Shown: positions 37,363 to 49,073, numbered from the stretch's first letter. The stretch: 64,000 nt of DNA from Chondrilla cf. caribensis (GCA_964020155.1 OZ026570.1:2665779-2729778), one strand, 5' to 3'. Notes: generated by a model from the letters alone, not told the origin. Made by a program: numbers and translations.

Positions 37363-40300
37363 CACACACACACAAACACACACACACAAACACACACTAG
37401 TAAACATTTACCCCCATGTAAATTTCACCTTTTGGAAAATAGCCAGAAATTTGCACAATGTACAATCCACACCAAGCACTTCTATGTATTTTCCACAGCT
37501 ATACCTCTCCCCCACTTGCCCACATTCCCGGAAGAACACCTGATCATGAAGATAATCTCACAACTGAGAGCATAAACATACCAATAATGCCGGTGTCACG
37601 AACGCCTGAACTTCGTAAGAGAAGGTCCCATTAGAAAAGGTGGTTCGTCTGACCTCCTTCATGGCTACAGTTGTCTCATCCGCGATGAAGCTGTACGTTG
37701 TGAAGGAGTGTACATGTACATGCACGAGAGTATACATGTACTTTCATGCTAGTATACATGTACATTCATTGTAGTATACATGTACATGCATGAGAGTATA
37801 CATGCACAGTGAATACTCGTTAATCTGCCGCAATTCCTTTTCAAAGAATATGGTTTAACGAGTTTGGCAGATTAACTGGATATTCATTGATACTTGTACA
37901 TTATATTGGTACTGGGAAATTGTGGCGGATTAAAACGTTTGGAACATAAAGTGGTGGCGGATTGACGAAAATTCACTGTATACATAATGAAGGAACACTA
38001 TCCATTTTGCAATTGCAATTTTGCTTGGAAAGGAACAGATTAGGTTCCACAAATTCAGTAAACACAAAACAATTGAGGGAGAAGAAAGGATCCAAACATG
38101 TTTGGAAAATATAAACCAAAAATGTCATAAAATCAATCGTTCAATAAACGTCCAACTGGTGCAGCTGATACTTCTTTAGGCTTGCCAATTTGGGGGCCAT
38201 AGCTACAATATTATTAGTCTGGTTCTTATTAATGGAATTGTACACTACAAAACAGAAGGCATTCATGAAAGAAAGAAAACATTAATGTACTGATTTAGAG
38301 AATATGTGCTTGTCTTGCACAGTAGATAACCCTTTCATGCAGGCAAATCACACTATCACTCTGCTGAGAAGGGATTTTAGACTGTTTTTATTTACTATTA
38401 TACATGTTCATACATTTGATCATAGTATGTGAATATGTGAGAATATGCCTGTTTTCAAATATGGATAATTTTCTGAGCATTCATAGATGGAAAAATCCAA
38501 ATGCACCATCTTGTTATGTAGTTATAGATAAATACAGAAAGTGCGGAAAATTACCTCTCTGAAATGGAAATATAAAAATTGATTCAGAAGAAGAACTTAC
38601 AAAGAACCTTCCAAATTCATAGGCAGGCCAGTATCAGGATCCCTGAGTGAACGAGGATTGCCATTTTCATCACAGTAGAATGCATATAATTGATTACTGA
38701 ATACCTAGAACATAGATTGGAGACTTCAATTAGACTGAGTTGCACTCACATGTATACATACACATGGGTACACATGCATGCATCAATGTATGATATGTGT
38801 CATGGAAAAATCATATAACGTAATCATAATCGCATTGTAATTACATTACGATATAGATCAAGTTATCTGTGATGTGTACTGTACATATCTGTATTGAAAT
38901 TTTTATATGAAGAAATTAATACGTAATCCTCTAATGAACCGTTACATGTATAATATAATAGAGTATAGGATTTCAGACTGCAATGTTTCCAGCTGTTGTT
39001 GGCTTATGAATCCAAACAGATTCTCCCAACATACACATATTGTACATAACTAGCTGAATTACCCGCCCTATGGGCATATTCGTCCATAAACGTGTCATTA
39101 AAATGGCGCCTTTCAAGTATGGCAGATAGTACGGTTTTCGTTCGAATTCTACAAGATAGGCCTAAAAGAAACGCTAACCCCCTTAGGACACTCCACGGGT
39201 GCCGCTGAGAAGAATTGGGGAGTTTGATGTCGATCGCATGCAAAGTGACGGAGGAGTTCGTGAACAAACAAACAGAGAATCCTTGCATTATAATAGGATT
39301 GGACAGTTCTTTCTAACAGTGGTTTTATCTATTGATTAGAGTTGCTATGGTCCACAGCAAACATGAATATGATATCTTTGGTGACTAGTGGTGAGATCAT
39401 TGTATGCATGATAACATTCCAACAAACATTTTTCCACAGTACCTCTGCTTAGGGATACCTTCACAACACATTATCTAGCTCAACTCACCAAAGCATGGGT
39501 GATTTCATGGATCAAAATACTGCGTAAATTCATGATTCCATCATCAAATGCTCGGTTGACACAAATGTTGGTAAATCCAGCAACAGGTCTGCAGATGAAA
39601 AATGGAACATCATTTAACTAATTATACGCCAATGACGCCAATTGTAAACGGACGCTTCTCTGCCGTAAAGACATTCACAGCTCTGTTTCTTCATTCCAGT
39701 ACGTGATTGATTGCATTAAGGTTAAAATGTAAAGTTTGTTCTTTCTAACAAGCGGCGAGACAAATCACACATTCTCAATTCAATTCAATTCAGAGGTGGC
39801 TGCTACAGACAGGTGGCTGCTAAGGACAGGTGGCTGCTACAGACAGGTGGCTGCTATATATAGACAGGTGGCTGCTACAGACAGGTGGCTGCTATGAAGA
39901 GGTGGCTGTTATGGACAGGTGGATGCTAAGGACAGGTGGCTGCTACAGGCAGGTGGCTGCTATAGACAGACTGGTGGCTGCTATGAACAAGTAGTTCCCA
40001 TAAACCAGTGCCTACTGTGGACAGGTGGTTGTTATAGACAGGTGGTGGCTATTATAGACAGGTGGCTTCTATGTGCAGAATGCTGTCCTTCACAGACCTT
40101 GACCTGTGGTTGATAGATGGGTGGTTGCTATGGACAGGGGCTGCTATGAAGAGGTGGCTGTTATGGACAGGTGGCTGCTACAGACAGGTGGCTGCTATAG
40201 ACAGACTGGTGGCTGCTATGAACAGGTAGTTCCCATAAACAGGTGGCTGCTACAGACAGGTGGCTGCTACAGACAGGTGGCTGCTATAGACAGACTGGTG

Positions 40301-43300
40301 GCTGCTATGAACAGGTAGTTCCCATAAACAGGTGGCTGCTACAGACAGGTGGCTGCTATAGACAGACTGGTGGCTGCTATAAACAGGTAGTTCCCATAAA
40401 CAGGCAGCTGCTACAGACAGGTGGCTGCTATAGACAGACTGGTGGCTGCTATGAACAGGTAGTTCCCATAAACAGGTGGCTGCTACAGACAGGTGGCTGC
40501 TATAGACAGACTGGTGGCTGCTATGAACAGGTAGTTCCCATAAACAGGCGGCTGCTACAGACAGGTGGCTGCTATAGACAGACTGGTGGCTGCTATAAAC
40601 AGGTAGTTCCCATAAACAGGTGGCTGCTACAGACAGGTGGCTGCTATAGACAGACTGGTGGCTGCTATGAACAGGTAGTTCCCATAAACAGGTGGCTGCT
40701 ACAGACAGGTGGCTGCTATAGACAGACTGGTGGCTGCTATGAACAGGTAGTTCCCATAAACAGGTGGCTGCTACAGACAGGTGGCTGCTATAGACAGATT
40801 GGTGGCTGCTATGAACAGGTAGTTCCCATAAACAGGTGGCTACTGTGGACAGGTGGTTGTTATAGACAGGTGGTGGCTATTATAGACACATAGTTGCTAT
40901 AGACAGGTGGCTTCTATGTGCAGAATGCTGTCCTTCACAGACCTTGACCTGCATGTGGTTGACAGATGGGTGGTTGCTGTGGACAGGGGCTGCTATATAT
41001 GGGGAGTTATTACAGGCAGGTGGCTACTAAGTATGTACATATTGTATGCTTCACTGGTGTCGCCCAGTGGTTAATAGAGATGTGGCTACTACAGACAAAT
41101 CTCCAAAACTGGCTTCATTGGAAGGAGAATAATTACTTTTGAAAATGATGCCAACCAATCAAATTTGTTAATGAAATCTGAAAATCAAAGTATGCAAATA
41201 GTGTGTGCAGTGGTGCTACTCAGCCCAATCATACCCAAATGCTAAATTGACAACAGCTAAATACATGTATTAATGTTATGTCCATTATGTTCATTTTATA
41301 GGTCCAAATAATTGGCGATACCGTTCATGGGTACATTTTCAATTTACAAAATATTCATGTGTCAGGCTGATTCAAGTCAAATTTAGTTAATACATGAATA
41401 TGCATACTTGAAGGTCTTCCAATTAAGTCCAAGACTTGTTTGACTCACTACAATTAATCTTGAAAGCTAGATAAATAGCAGCCAACTAAAACTGACTCAG
41501 AGACTCGGAGACACTTCATAAAATGTTTTGAACCTTTCATGTAATAACAATTTCAAAATATACACTTATATGCTCACAGCAACATGCTCTTCTGGAAAAG
41601 AACCGAATATACCACATCCAGCTACAGGTAAACAACCGTCAGATCGAAGACAATATCCTTCTGGGTTCAGTAGTGAGGGCGAAGTTCCATTACAAAACCT
41701 ACGAAAATGATTGAAATAATTGCAGTAGAGTTGGTGATCATGAGTAGATCGTCCAACAGCAAACTGAAAATTAGTGAAAAGTCAGTAAAATAATAAATTA
41801 ATCCAGGAATTGAATCTGTACTTCACAATTAATTACTGCCAAACTATTGCCAGGTAGTTAGCACATGTGTTTTCACCAGAATACAAAGAGTAACCACAGA
41901 TACCATAAATAATAATGAGCCCATAATATTATGTTAGAGCATGCAATAAAAATTGGCAGATTCAAGTAATTATACTCATTGACAAGTGAAGCGATAAGTT
42001 AAGAGGCAGAATGTAAGCTTTAGATATCAGTGTTTGTCAAAGAGAAAGGAGCTAGTCAGTCAGAAATTTGTTCATGATTGGACAAACATCACCCTGGTCA
42101 TAAGCCACACTGTCCTTAGTTAAAAGCACTTTCAACTATTACCAACTGAAGCAACTGTTCCTCATAATTTCAATCAACGTCAAACATCACTACCTAAATC
42201 AGGGGTGTGACTTATATCAAGGTGTGGCTTATTCCACATAATATACAGCACATATAAAATGATGCAATACATTCACATGCTATATTCTTCAATGGATACA
42301 AACCTTTGCAAGAGGATCTTGCCTTGAAGTGGTCTGACAGTAAGAGCTCTTTCAAAGAAATCAATGACGTATTGGATGGTGTCATTCTGTAGGTATGAAA
42401 TATATTGAAATTCTAACAAGTTCCTCTGCCCTCAATAAGTAGATTAAACAATAATTATTTCAAGTTGGGAGTAAAGTTATCCTAAATAAAAGATCTTTCT
42501 ACAACCATCCAGGTTTTTAAAAACTTCACTTAAATTACTTGTTTCACAGGTAGGGGTGTTTTCAGCATTGCTTGAATGACATCACAAAAGGAATTAGAAG
42601 AACAGGAGCTAAGAATGAAACGCGTCTTAGAATGAAAATGTGAATAAGCACCCACAGCAAGTCAGTTGTGGGTGCTTATGCTTACATGACTCTTGAATGA
42701 ATCAATATGCTAATCAGTGGCATCGGAAGCATATGAAAAGTGGGGAGGCCATGAATAGGGTCTGTTGTGCTGCACTCGCAAATGCTTGCAAACACAAATA
42801 AAATGGCGCCTGAAACCGATCAATGCCAAAACAAGATAGGTCAGAACATGAATGCATCTCTTGTAAATCAGTAAAACTTTTGAATGTCAGTTTGTAAGAA
42901 TTTTGGTAATTATTTCAGTTGATCAGTTGAATTTGTGAATGTTAATCTAAGAAAATAAAGGCCTTTCTTCAAAGAGTGGGTAGGCCGAAGCCTTCCCAAA
43001 CATCCCTGTTCAGACACCCCTGCTAATGCACACTTGGATGTACAGAAACCATAAAGTGTTTCACAGTTATACAGTTATGATTCATCTATACCAATATAAT
43101 TATAATAATTATTAATAATTATTATTAATACTTCTAATAATTATATAATTGTAATAATTAGAAACAATGTTGCCTACCACTAACAAAGTGAACAGAGCAT
43201 ATCAGATTCTATGACTAAGGGTGATACATATTATACATACATACATATTATATATATAATATATATATATGTATGGGATGACCTACCTTCACAAGAGTTT

Positions 43301-43873
43301 GCTCTTCTGGAGGCAACCTTAAAAATAGTGAAAAAAATTGTGTATTTACACTGAACAATATTCAATCATAATCCCCGTCCCAAAACAGATGAGCAATTAT
43401 CATGTCAGCGTCCATCCACTATCTACACACACGGGGTTTCTTCCAGAAAATGGAAACAAGGACATTATGGAGGGTAGGTAGGAGACATTAAAATTACCAC
43501 CCAGCCCTTCATATAAATTCCCGTCTCCTTGGAGACTGTACACTGACTTCACCCTTAGAAATATTTTTGGTAACAGAACATTTAAATAAATGAGAAATTG
43601 TGTTGCACTTGTCACAGATTGTTGACATCCATTTTATTTTCTTAGCAATTGTAGCTATGAATATAATTATTGCCTCAACATTAAATTTTAATATGTTTTT
43701 TCAACCGTAAATGCTTACATGCATCATACTATACTGGTTTCAAGAAGTACCCTTGCAAACTGCATTTAACAATAGTACACCTACTCGTCTATAATTGGCT
43801 TACCATATGAACACACACACACACACACAATACAGTATACACATGCACACATACACGTACATACACACAGATG

Positions 43874-43912
<39 letters not shown>

Positions 43913-46900
43913 ACACACACACACACTCCATGCACACATACACCACACACACTAGTGGACAAACATTGCAGATAAGATTTTGACTTTGCCGCATTCTGGC
44001 TTCCTCTCAGGATAATGAAATAATAGTGCTGCTTTCTAACTGAGAATAACGAAGTATTACATTTCAAATGTTACTACAACCGCTCGCATTATTATATTCA
44101 AATCATAAAATCTACAGGTCATGTCCACACTAAACCCAATCTGAAGCCTTTCCTTTAAATCTCCTTTTGACAGCCATTTTAACAGAAAATAGAATACATT
44201 TATAATTAACAAGATGGCCACCTGCTCAATAATTAATACAGAAATGCAGATGCTTGGACCTACGATACTAAAAAAACTTTTACACTCCTGCACACCATCA
44301 CAAAAAATTAATAGTACTTAATGGAACACATAAACATCACACTAATGCATAAAACCATATGAAAGTGAATGCCTGTACATGCATTCACATGTATGCAAAT
44401 GTACACACAAATTGGAATACAATTTCTCAACGAACGTACAGCAACATGTTAAACTTTACTTTCATAATTCTCGACCCTCAAAGAACTCACATTACAGTGA
44501 ATATGCTCAGAAAGATCAGATCTTAGGACACACCGAGAAATAGCTACGAATGGGCTAATTACGAGTTCACAGTGTCGTCAAAGAAAGGTACAATCCTGAT
44601 TGGTCTAAACTCTGATCCAGTTTGTCTCTTTCCACGATGAGGTCCACTAGCAGTATTGGCCACTGCTGCATAGCTCAACTGAATGGAGTAGAAAGTGCTT
44701 AATAGTTTACAAAAGTTGTGAGGGAATAGCTAAACAGCAGAGTAAACAATATGAAATGAGACATAAGTACACATTAATTGAGATACTGAAAAGCATTGCT
44801 GATCTACACTGCTTGAGAAGATGCTAGTTTCTCTACAGTCATAGGGCATCTTTCGAGGCTCATTTGATGTACATTCATTTCATATTCTCTGAGATACAGG
44901 TGGCCAATTTTGACTATAAATATATTCGGCAACTAGGGTATACAGACCATATCCCGGACACTTAATAATAAAACACCGTGGATATCCAGGAAAAGACGTC
45001 TTCACGTCGAACAAAAGTGGCGTCGTGTTGAACGGTTATCAGCGACCTAAAACCCGGCCCTACGCGGACGATTGCTATTTACAAACACCATCGTCCTGCA
45101 TACTCACAGTAAGTGTTGAGTACTGGTTTCTCTTCGATTTACCCTTCTTTTTCGCATTTTTCATCTGTTGTTGTGCCATTCGCTTCTTTGCTTTTTGTTG
45201 TTGCTGCTTCTCTTTTTCCTCTTGTTTCTTCTTTTTCTTTTCTTCACGTTCTACCTTCCTTTGAGCCTTTCTTTCTTCTTCTTCACGTTTCTCTTTCTCT
45301 TTCTTCTCTAGCATAGCTATCATTTGTTCACTGGAGAGATGTCTGGATACTTCTGAGGGTTTTCCTGCACTCTTCTTTGCTTTGGCGTGCTTCTTAGGAA
45401 TAACCAGAATTTCATCAATATGCGATGAGATTGCAACTGCTCTTCCTGGTGTCAAATTGATGGAAATAGCTGGTAAATGTGATTCCCCACTTTGTACAGG
45501 AGTAGCACTCTGGAGATCCTTCAATTTCTTCCAAACATTGTAAACAGCATCAATATCCAGGTCGTACCCCTCTTTGTACCTTGTTTCATATTTCTCCAAT
45601 GTTTCCTTGGAGATGACTGCTTCCAACTCAGCGAGAGCAAGTCCCTTTTGCTGTTGTATTTGCTCGTGGGAATGCTGACAGCCAGAATGAATGGTAGATG
45701 ATGGTAGACACGAGATGGTGCAAATCGGCTTTCACGGAGGCTGCTGAAATCCAATGGATAAATACCAGCACCGCGGAAGGCATTCACCAGTGTTGCTGGT
45801 TGTGTAGCATGGAGCCATGCCTCCTTGAAAACCTTGGCGAAGCTCTGTTTGGAGACAAACTGACCAGGATTGGCTAATTTGTACCGCTCGCACTCTTTCT
45901 TCCAGGCAGCCTTCAATGGCTTGAAGAACCCCACATCCAAAGGCTGGGTTATGTGAGAGGAATGTGGAGGAAGGCAGTACAAAAAGATGCGATTCTCCAG
46001 ACAGAATTTGGAAATTTCCAGGTTGATATGTGACCTATGTCCATCAACCAACAGCACAACAGGGCGAGTGATGACATTGCGGGTGAAGTGATTTGCCAGC
46101 CAACCATAAAAAAGCTCTGTATCAATCCACCCTGATGCAGATTTTCCAAAATAAGCACCTGGTACAGTTCCATCCAAAGGATTATATCCAAAGCACTGCC
46201 CCGGGAAAATATGCATGGGAGGGATAACGTTGCCAGCAGCAGATCCAGCACACAGAGTTGTAATTTGTTCCTTACAGCTCCCAGCCACAACATACAAGTC
46301 TCGAGCATTCTTCTCAGCAAGGACTTTCCCACTTCTTGGACAGAGTGAAAAGCCACTCTCATCTGCATTCCAGAAATTTCTCGCATCATCCCCGATTTCA
46401 TGAATTTGCAAAAATTGCTGGAAGTCATCATACCACTTGCTCAGCCTCTCCTTAGTGCATGCTATGGCACGGTATGCCTCGAGATTCTCTGGTATCCTCA
46501 TCTTCAAGTTTGGATGTCGTTTTAGGAACCTTAGCCACCACTTATTACCAGGCCGATCATCTGTGAAAGGGTTTGGTCTTTTGTCAGCTATTACCAACTT
46601 CTGTACTACCAGAAGAATCTGCTCTTTTGTCCTGCCATATCCAATTCTTGACATTTCTAATGCCCAATCTACTATCTTCCTCTCTTCGTCAGCTGTCAGA
46701 ATAGTTGGTGGGCCTCTGGTGGATCCAATTGTTCTCCGACCAGTTGTATACTCACTGAGAGTGCTTTTAGGGATCCCATAAAAGGCTGCAGCTTTTCTTA
46801 AGGACATATGTCCTGCTATAACCTGACCTACAGCCTTTTCAAGGTCATTTTGTGCCCACTTGTGCTCCCTATTGCTACCAGATGCCATCCAGTCTACAGG

Positions 46901-48773
46901 TCAAATGGAATTTTCAGCATTATTTTAATGTCCGACAATTGGTAAAGTACTCACCATCATTAGTTATTGTTATAACTGACCTGTTTCAAATAACAGAGTA
47001 TTTTAATTATGTTCTTCGTATTCTTCGGATTCGTAGCTTTCTATTGCAGTTTTCCGCTAGTGCATAGGTCAATTTTAAAATATTTGGCACGCGATCAAAG
47101 ATTACGTCATTCTTATGCCCGTAAAAATTTAATAGTTAGGTAACGTTCATTGCGTAACCTACATTATCTTTTGCGCAATTTTTCCACTGGAACAGCGAGA
47201 AGAGAAGCGTTTAAAAGCTTGAACATTTACTAGGATAGCTATAATTCCTAATAGGTGAGAAATAGTTTTGAAACTCTTATCTAGATATTAGCAGTGGATT
47301 TCTTTTTCTTCGGTGTCCGACTATTGGCATTGTCCGGGATATGGCTTCGCTACCCTATATTAATTTATTAAAATACTTTAAAATAACTTACTTTCGTAAT
47401 ATAATAATTAAAAAATGGTTGCTTTAGATAAAACCAGGTAGTAGCTTGGGTGTACCTTCAATATCTCATAAATGACCTGTTATAATGATTTCAATCATGT
47501 GAATGTATGAAATTGAGCATAACAGCAAGAGTGGTGAAGTGGTACCAGTCTCAAAATGATAAACTTGCGAGTCTTCAGCTTACCAAAAGTGACAATCACA
47601 AAGGTTGCTTTAAAGCTTTGATTGGTGGCTCTCTTCTTTCAATTATTCCAAATTACGGTATAGAACTGAACTAACGCATAGCCGATATCGGATCCGCGAT
47701 AAGAGGCATGCGTATCACGTGATATACCGAATACTTCTAATTATTCGAAAAGCACATGTCCGGTCCCTCCTCCTTCATCAGGGGAGGTGGATCATAGTAT
47801 GGCGTATCCATGGGTGGATCAAGCGACTAGTACAGATCTAAAACACACAATATTGCGATAGTTATTCTTTGGCTATCTTTAATTCCAGCTTTGCCATTGA
47901 TGCTGCTGACATGCGTGTGCTATATGTACATATCAGTGCCCCTGCTACACCGAACTACGGTTGAGCGATTATGCTTTGTAGGGCTTCTCTCACACTATCG
48001 ACGGAGGATATATTACTAATTCTTCGATATGCATAATTATTGGCATATTTACTAAACTAACGTGCACAAGAAGAGTACAATCCAGATATAAAGTCATCGA
48101 AATACAGCATATTATTATGTATTATGATGATGATGACGACAATGACGATGACACTTTGATGCTAGTGGATCCATCCCCACCCACAACAACAGAGGCTCTG
48201 GCCTATTTATCACAATTGGCATTGTATTTCCAGCATAATGACCAAGAGTGCCTCACACTTGTGGACAAAATGACACAAGTTGTTGAAAAAAGGTCAATTG
48301 CTGGCAAACAAAAATATTTAAAGCAAAGCAGTTTAACATCCTTTTTTAAAAATAACACCAAGTAATATTTATCCATGTACATTTTTTCATGTTTATTATA
48401 TATATACATTGTTAATAGTGATACAATAATAAGACTAGGTACATAATTATACATGCAACATAAGATACTGTCAGTGAAATACTGTATAATAAATATGAAA
48501 AAATGTACATGTATTACATTTATTTGACGATGAAACCTCTCTAATCCGACAACCTCTTAATCCGACGTTATTTTCATTCCCCGTTGAGTGTCGGATTAGA
48601 GAGGTTTCACTGTAGTAGATTTGACCACGCGAGATGATCGATGGAGACCTTACCTGGTCAACCGTAGGTGATTGATGTTGGCACTGGTACGTTCCTGCTA
48701 CTTCGGTGAATTCCGCGGCAGTGATGAACAAAATAAGGGTTGTAAGAACACCCTTGATCCGAAAATGAGGCAT
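30534..48773 (-). CDS. M8-B: leishmanolysin-like metalloprotease gene, exon 6 missing
   Basis: Exons (minus strand): 48654-48773 (signal peptide), 44563-44678, 43287-43317, 42304-42386, 41578-41698, [exon 6 absent], 39489-39588 (LIHEITHAL zinc site), 38601-38704, 37582-37690, 36809-36916 and 36653-36732 (third zinc His and NELMTGS Met-turn), 36500-36589, 34916-35105, 34216-34278, 33087-33126, 32873-32994, 32371-32445, 32113-32193 (CPPCEDLC), 31540-31660 (Ser/Thr/Pro-rich stalk, 40 codons), 30534-30685 (membrane helix, Lys-rich tail, stop TAA). It is expected to be a type I cell-surface protease. Exon lengths equal those of M8-A and M8-C, so the splice phases hold, except that joining exon 5 (ending phase 0) to exon 7 (needing two preceding bases) shifts the frame to a stop. 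As it stands the gene cannot make a catalytic protein unless an unseen exon is used or the region is misassembled. Confidence 0.85.
30886..31036. mobile_element. Mini-transposon, CAGTGAAACCTC family (pogo-type ends)
   Basis: The ends are CAGTGAAACCTCTGTATAAAG and an inverted CAGTGGAATCTCTATTTAAG, flanked by TA. 151 bp, non-coding, in the M8-B intron before the membrane exon. Confidence 0.72.
31927..32003. repeat. (CA)n microsatellite with GCAC interruptions
   Basis: Located in the M8-B intron just 3' of exon 18. The Cys/Val- or His/Thr-rich frames across it are artefacts. Confidence 0.95.
32684..32744 (-). other. Extra exon-like copy of M8-B exon 17
   Basis: Minus strand reads VYCYVDGTTWDISPTMQTMG, preceded by an AG and followed by a GTAAC donor. 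It resembles the start of the accepted exon 17 ([15 protein letters not shown] at 32371-32445). Its 61-nt length would change phase, so it is either a decayed duplicate exon or part of an alternative transcript. No counterpart was found in M8-C. Confidence 0.45.
32770..32872. repeat. (CA)n microsatellite starting at the exon 16 splice donor of M8-B
   Basis: On the transcribed strand the GT run begins exactly at the donor after TATGAG, so the splice site is the first repeat unit. The same arrangement is found in M8-C. Confidence 0.9.
33809..33969. mobile_element. Fold-back mini-transposon with 35-bp arms, TA duplication
   Basis: The arms begin GTTGTAGGACTATTGTTTAA and are inverted copies with two mismatches over about 35 bp, flanked by TA. 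The interior (33881-33910) on the minus strand has CCTGAAGAAGCCC and GGGTGAAACG, which resembles a hammerhead-ribozyme core (see findings). Intronic in M8-B. Confidence 0.75.
33974..34136. mobile_element. Mini-transposon with GTATAACC(G/A)GAAATATTGGC ends
   Basis: The ends are 20-bp inverted copies with one mismatch (33974-33993 and 34117-34136). The interior has 'ggcgg' and 'ccgcc' runs. It directly abuts the fold-back element at 33809-33969. Confidence 0.65.
35250..35393. repeat. Long imperfect hairpin (fold-back element)
   Basis: The arms 'gggatgtgcagctatacag...cacctcggg' (35277-35320) and 'ccctcggtaat...agctgcacatcccgt' (35327-35373) pair across a 6-nt loop. Weaker pairing extends outward. 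It would form a stem of more than 40 bp. In the M8-B intron between exons 13 and 12. Confidence 0.8.
37289..37396. repeat. (CA)n microsatellite
   Basis: A long CA run with a few AAC interruptions in the M8-B intron between exons 10 and 9. Confidence 0.95.
37705..37806. repeat. Minisatellite, unit about 31 bp, 3 copies
   Basis: Repeats of 'agtatacatgtac' alternating with 'ttcatg' or 'gcatgag' text, ending at a mini-transposon. Confidence 0.65.
37807..37978. mobile_element. Mini-transposon, CAGTGAATATTCG family
   Basis: The ends are CAGTGAATACTCGTTAATC and inverted CAGTGAATTTTCGTCAATC, with TA on the right flank and CA on the left. 172 bp. Same family as 5072-5539. Confidence 0.7.
39793..41032. 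repeat. 72-bp minisatellite with higher-order structure, in place of M8-B exon 6
   Basis: The core array (about 40243-40840) repeats a 72-bp unit built from smaller 'acaggtggctgctacag' and 'gacagactggtggctgc' modules. It keeps one frame open for over 200 codons because the unit is a multiple of three. A longer segment ending 'tgctgtccttcacagacc' occurs on both sides (about 40021-40140 and 40846-40990), so the array also has a higher-order period. No known protein resembles the translation. Confidence 0.92.
43807..43925. repeat. (CA)n-rich microsatellite
   Basis: An interrupted CA/TACA run in the M8-B intron between exons 3 and 2. Confidence 0.9.
45075..45710 (-). CDS. pogo transposase C-terminal tail (second frame)
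   Basis: Reads HEQIQQQKGLALAELEAVIS, then YETRYKEGYDLDIDAVYNVW, then a long Glu/Lys/Arg-rich coiled-coil-like stretch (EKKEKEKREEEERKAQRK, later KKKKQEEKEKQQQQKAKK), and stops at 45075. It overlaps the end of the preceding frame and almost certainly belongs to the same protein. The charged tail probably serves nuclear import or assembly; that is inference. Confidence 0.8.
   Translation of the reverse strand, partial: CLPSSTIHSGCQHSHEQIQQQKGLALAELEAVISKETLEKYETRYKEGYDLDIDAVYNVWKKLKDLQSATPVQSGESHLPAISINLTPGRAVAISSHIDEILVIPKKHAKAKKSAGKPSEVSRHLSSEQMIAMLEKKEKEKREEEERKAQRKVEREEKKKKKQEEKEKQQQQKAKKRMAQQQMKNAKKKGKSKRNQYSTLTVSMQDDGVCK
45521..46888 (-). CDS. pogo-type DDE transposase, N-terminal and catalytic part
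   Basis: The frame begins MASGSNREHKWAQNDL. Residues of about 10-60 form a helix-turn-helix DNA-binding domain with AAAFYGIPKSTLSEY, the psq-type motif. A CENP-B-type second DNA-binding domain follows (NKWWLRFLKRHPNLKMR). The DDE-superfamily core has NADESGF (first Asp), LLVDGHRSHIN (second Asp) and HITQPLDVGFFKPLK (third acidic position, Asp as in pogo and jerky proteins). After about residue 410 the frame leaves the protein and continues into out-of-frame residues, while the true tail continues in the next frame, so there is one frameshift or a tiny unrecognised intron near 45690-45720. It would cut and paste elements bearing the TIRs at 44936 and 47355. Confidence 0.88.
   Translation of the reverse strand: MASGSNREHKWAQNDLEKAVGQVIAGHMSLRKAAAFYGIPKSTLSEYTTGRRTIGSTRGPPTILTADEERKIVDWALEMSRIGYGRTKEQILLVVQKLVIADKRPNPFTDDRPGNKWWLRFLKRHPNLKMRIPENLEAYRAIACTKERLSKWYDDFQQFLQIHEIGDDARNFWNADESGFSLCPRSGKVLAEKNARDLYVVAGSCKEQITTLCAGSAAGNVIPPMHIFPGQCFGYNPLDGTVPGAYFGKSASGWIDTELFYGWLANHFTRNVITRPVVLLVDGHRSHINLEISKFCLENRIFLYCLPPHSSHITQPLDVGFFKPLKAAWKKECERYKLANPGQFVSKQSFAKVFKEAWLHATQPATLVNAFRGAGIYPLDFSSLRESRFAPSRVYHHLPFILAVSIPTSKYNSKRDLLSLSWKQSSPRKHWRNMKQGTKRGTTWILMLFTMFGRN
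48117..48365 (+). pseudogene. Second pogo/Tigger-type transposase tail with PIP box
   Basis: 82 codons: an acidic start (DDDDDNDDD), a helical stretch (TEALAYLSQLALYFQHND), then KQSSLTSFFK just before the stop. QSSLTSFF (48324-48347) fits the PCNA-interacting QxxLxxFF motif, and a PCNA-binding tail has been described for Drosophila pogo transposase. No DDE core lies upstream, so this is the 3' remnant of an element of opposite orientation to the one at 44936-47355. A host gene fragment is less likely. Confidence 0.6.
48527..48612. mobile_element. pogo-type terminal repeats (CAGTGAAACCTCTCTAATC family)
   Basis: The right end, inverted CAGTGAAACCTCTCTAATCC, lies at 48593-48612 followed by TA. 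An inverted partner 'gaaacctctctaatccgac' lies at 48531-48549. It is either a short mini-element or the right terminus of the element whose transposase tail is at 48117-48365. Confidence 0.65.
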
Positions 48774-48971
48774 CTCCTAACTGGTACAGGATCTAGGGTC
48801 AGACACGTGTACTTAAAAGATTATACTAAATACGTTATGCGTTACGTCATCGTAAGACGTCATTTTACGTATAATAATTGGACGTACTTATTGTATATAA
48901 TAATTATTATTGTATGTACACAGGCACGCATGCACGCACACAAAAACAGGCAAGCACACCTACACACACAC

Positions 48972-49073
<102 letters not shown>

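Larger units (their letters stand above)
44936..47355 (-). mobile_element. pogo-family DNA transposon, 2.42 kb, complete ends
   Basis: The left end GGGTATACAGACCATATCCC and the inverted right end GGGTAGCGAAGCCATATCCC (about 26 bp of similarity) are each flanked by TA, the target duplicated by Tc1/mariner/pogo elements. It is inserted in intron 1 of M8-B, in the same orientation as the host gene, and encodes the transposase described below. Length and intact ends suggest it was autonomous recently. Confidence 0.88.

Noticed and set aside
40243..40893. 216-codon open frame through the minisatellite
   Set aside because: The frame stays open only because the 72-bp unit is a multiple of three and lacks stops; the translation is a monotonous repeat with no known domain.
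39793..41032. CRISPR-like appearance of regular repeats
   Set aside because: The repeats are contiguous and diverged with no unique spacers, and the genome is eukaryotic.
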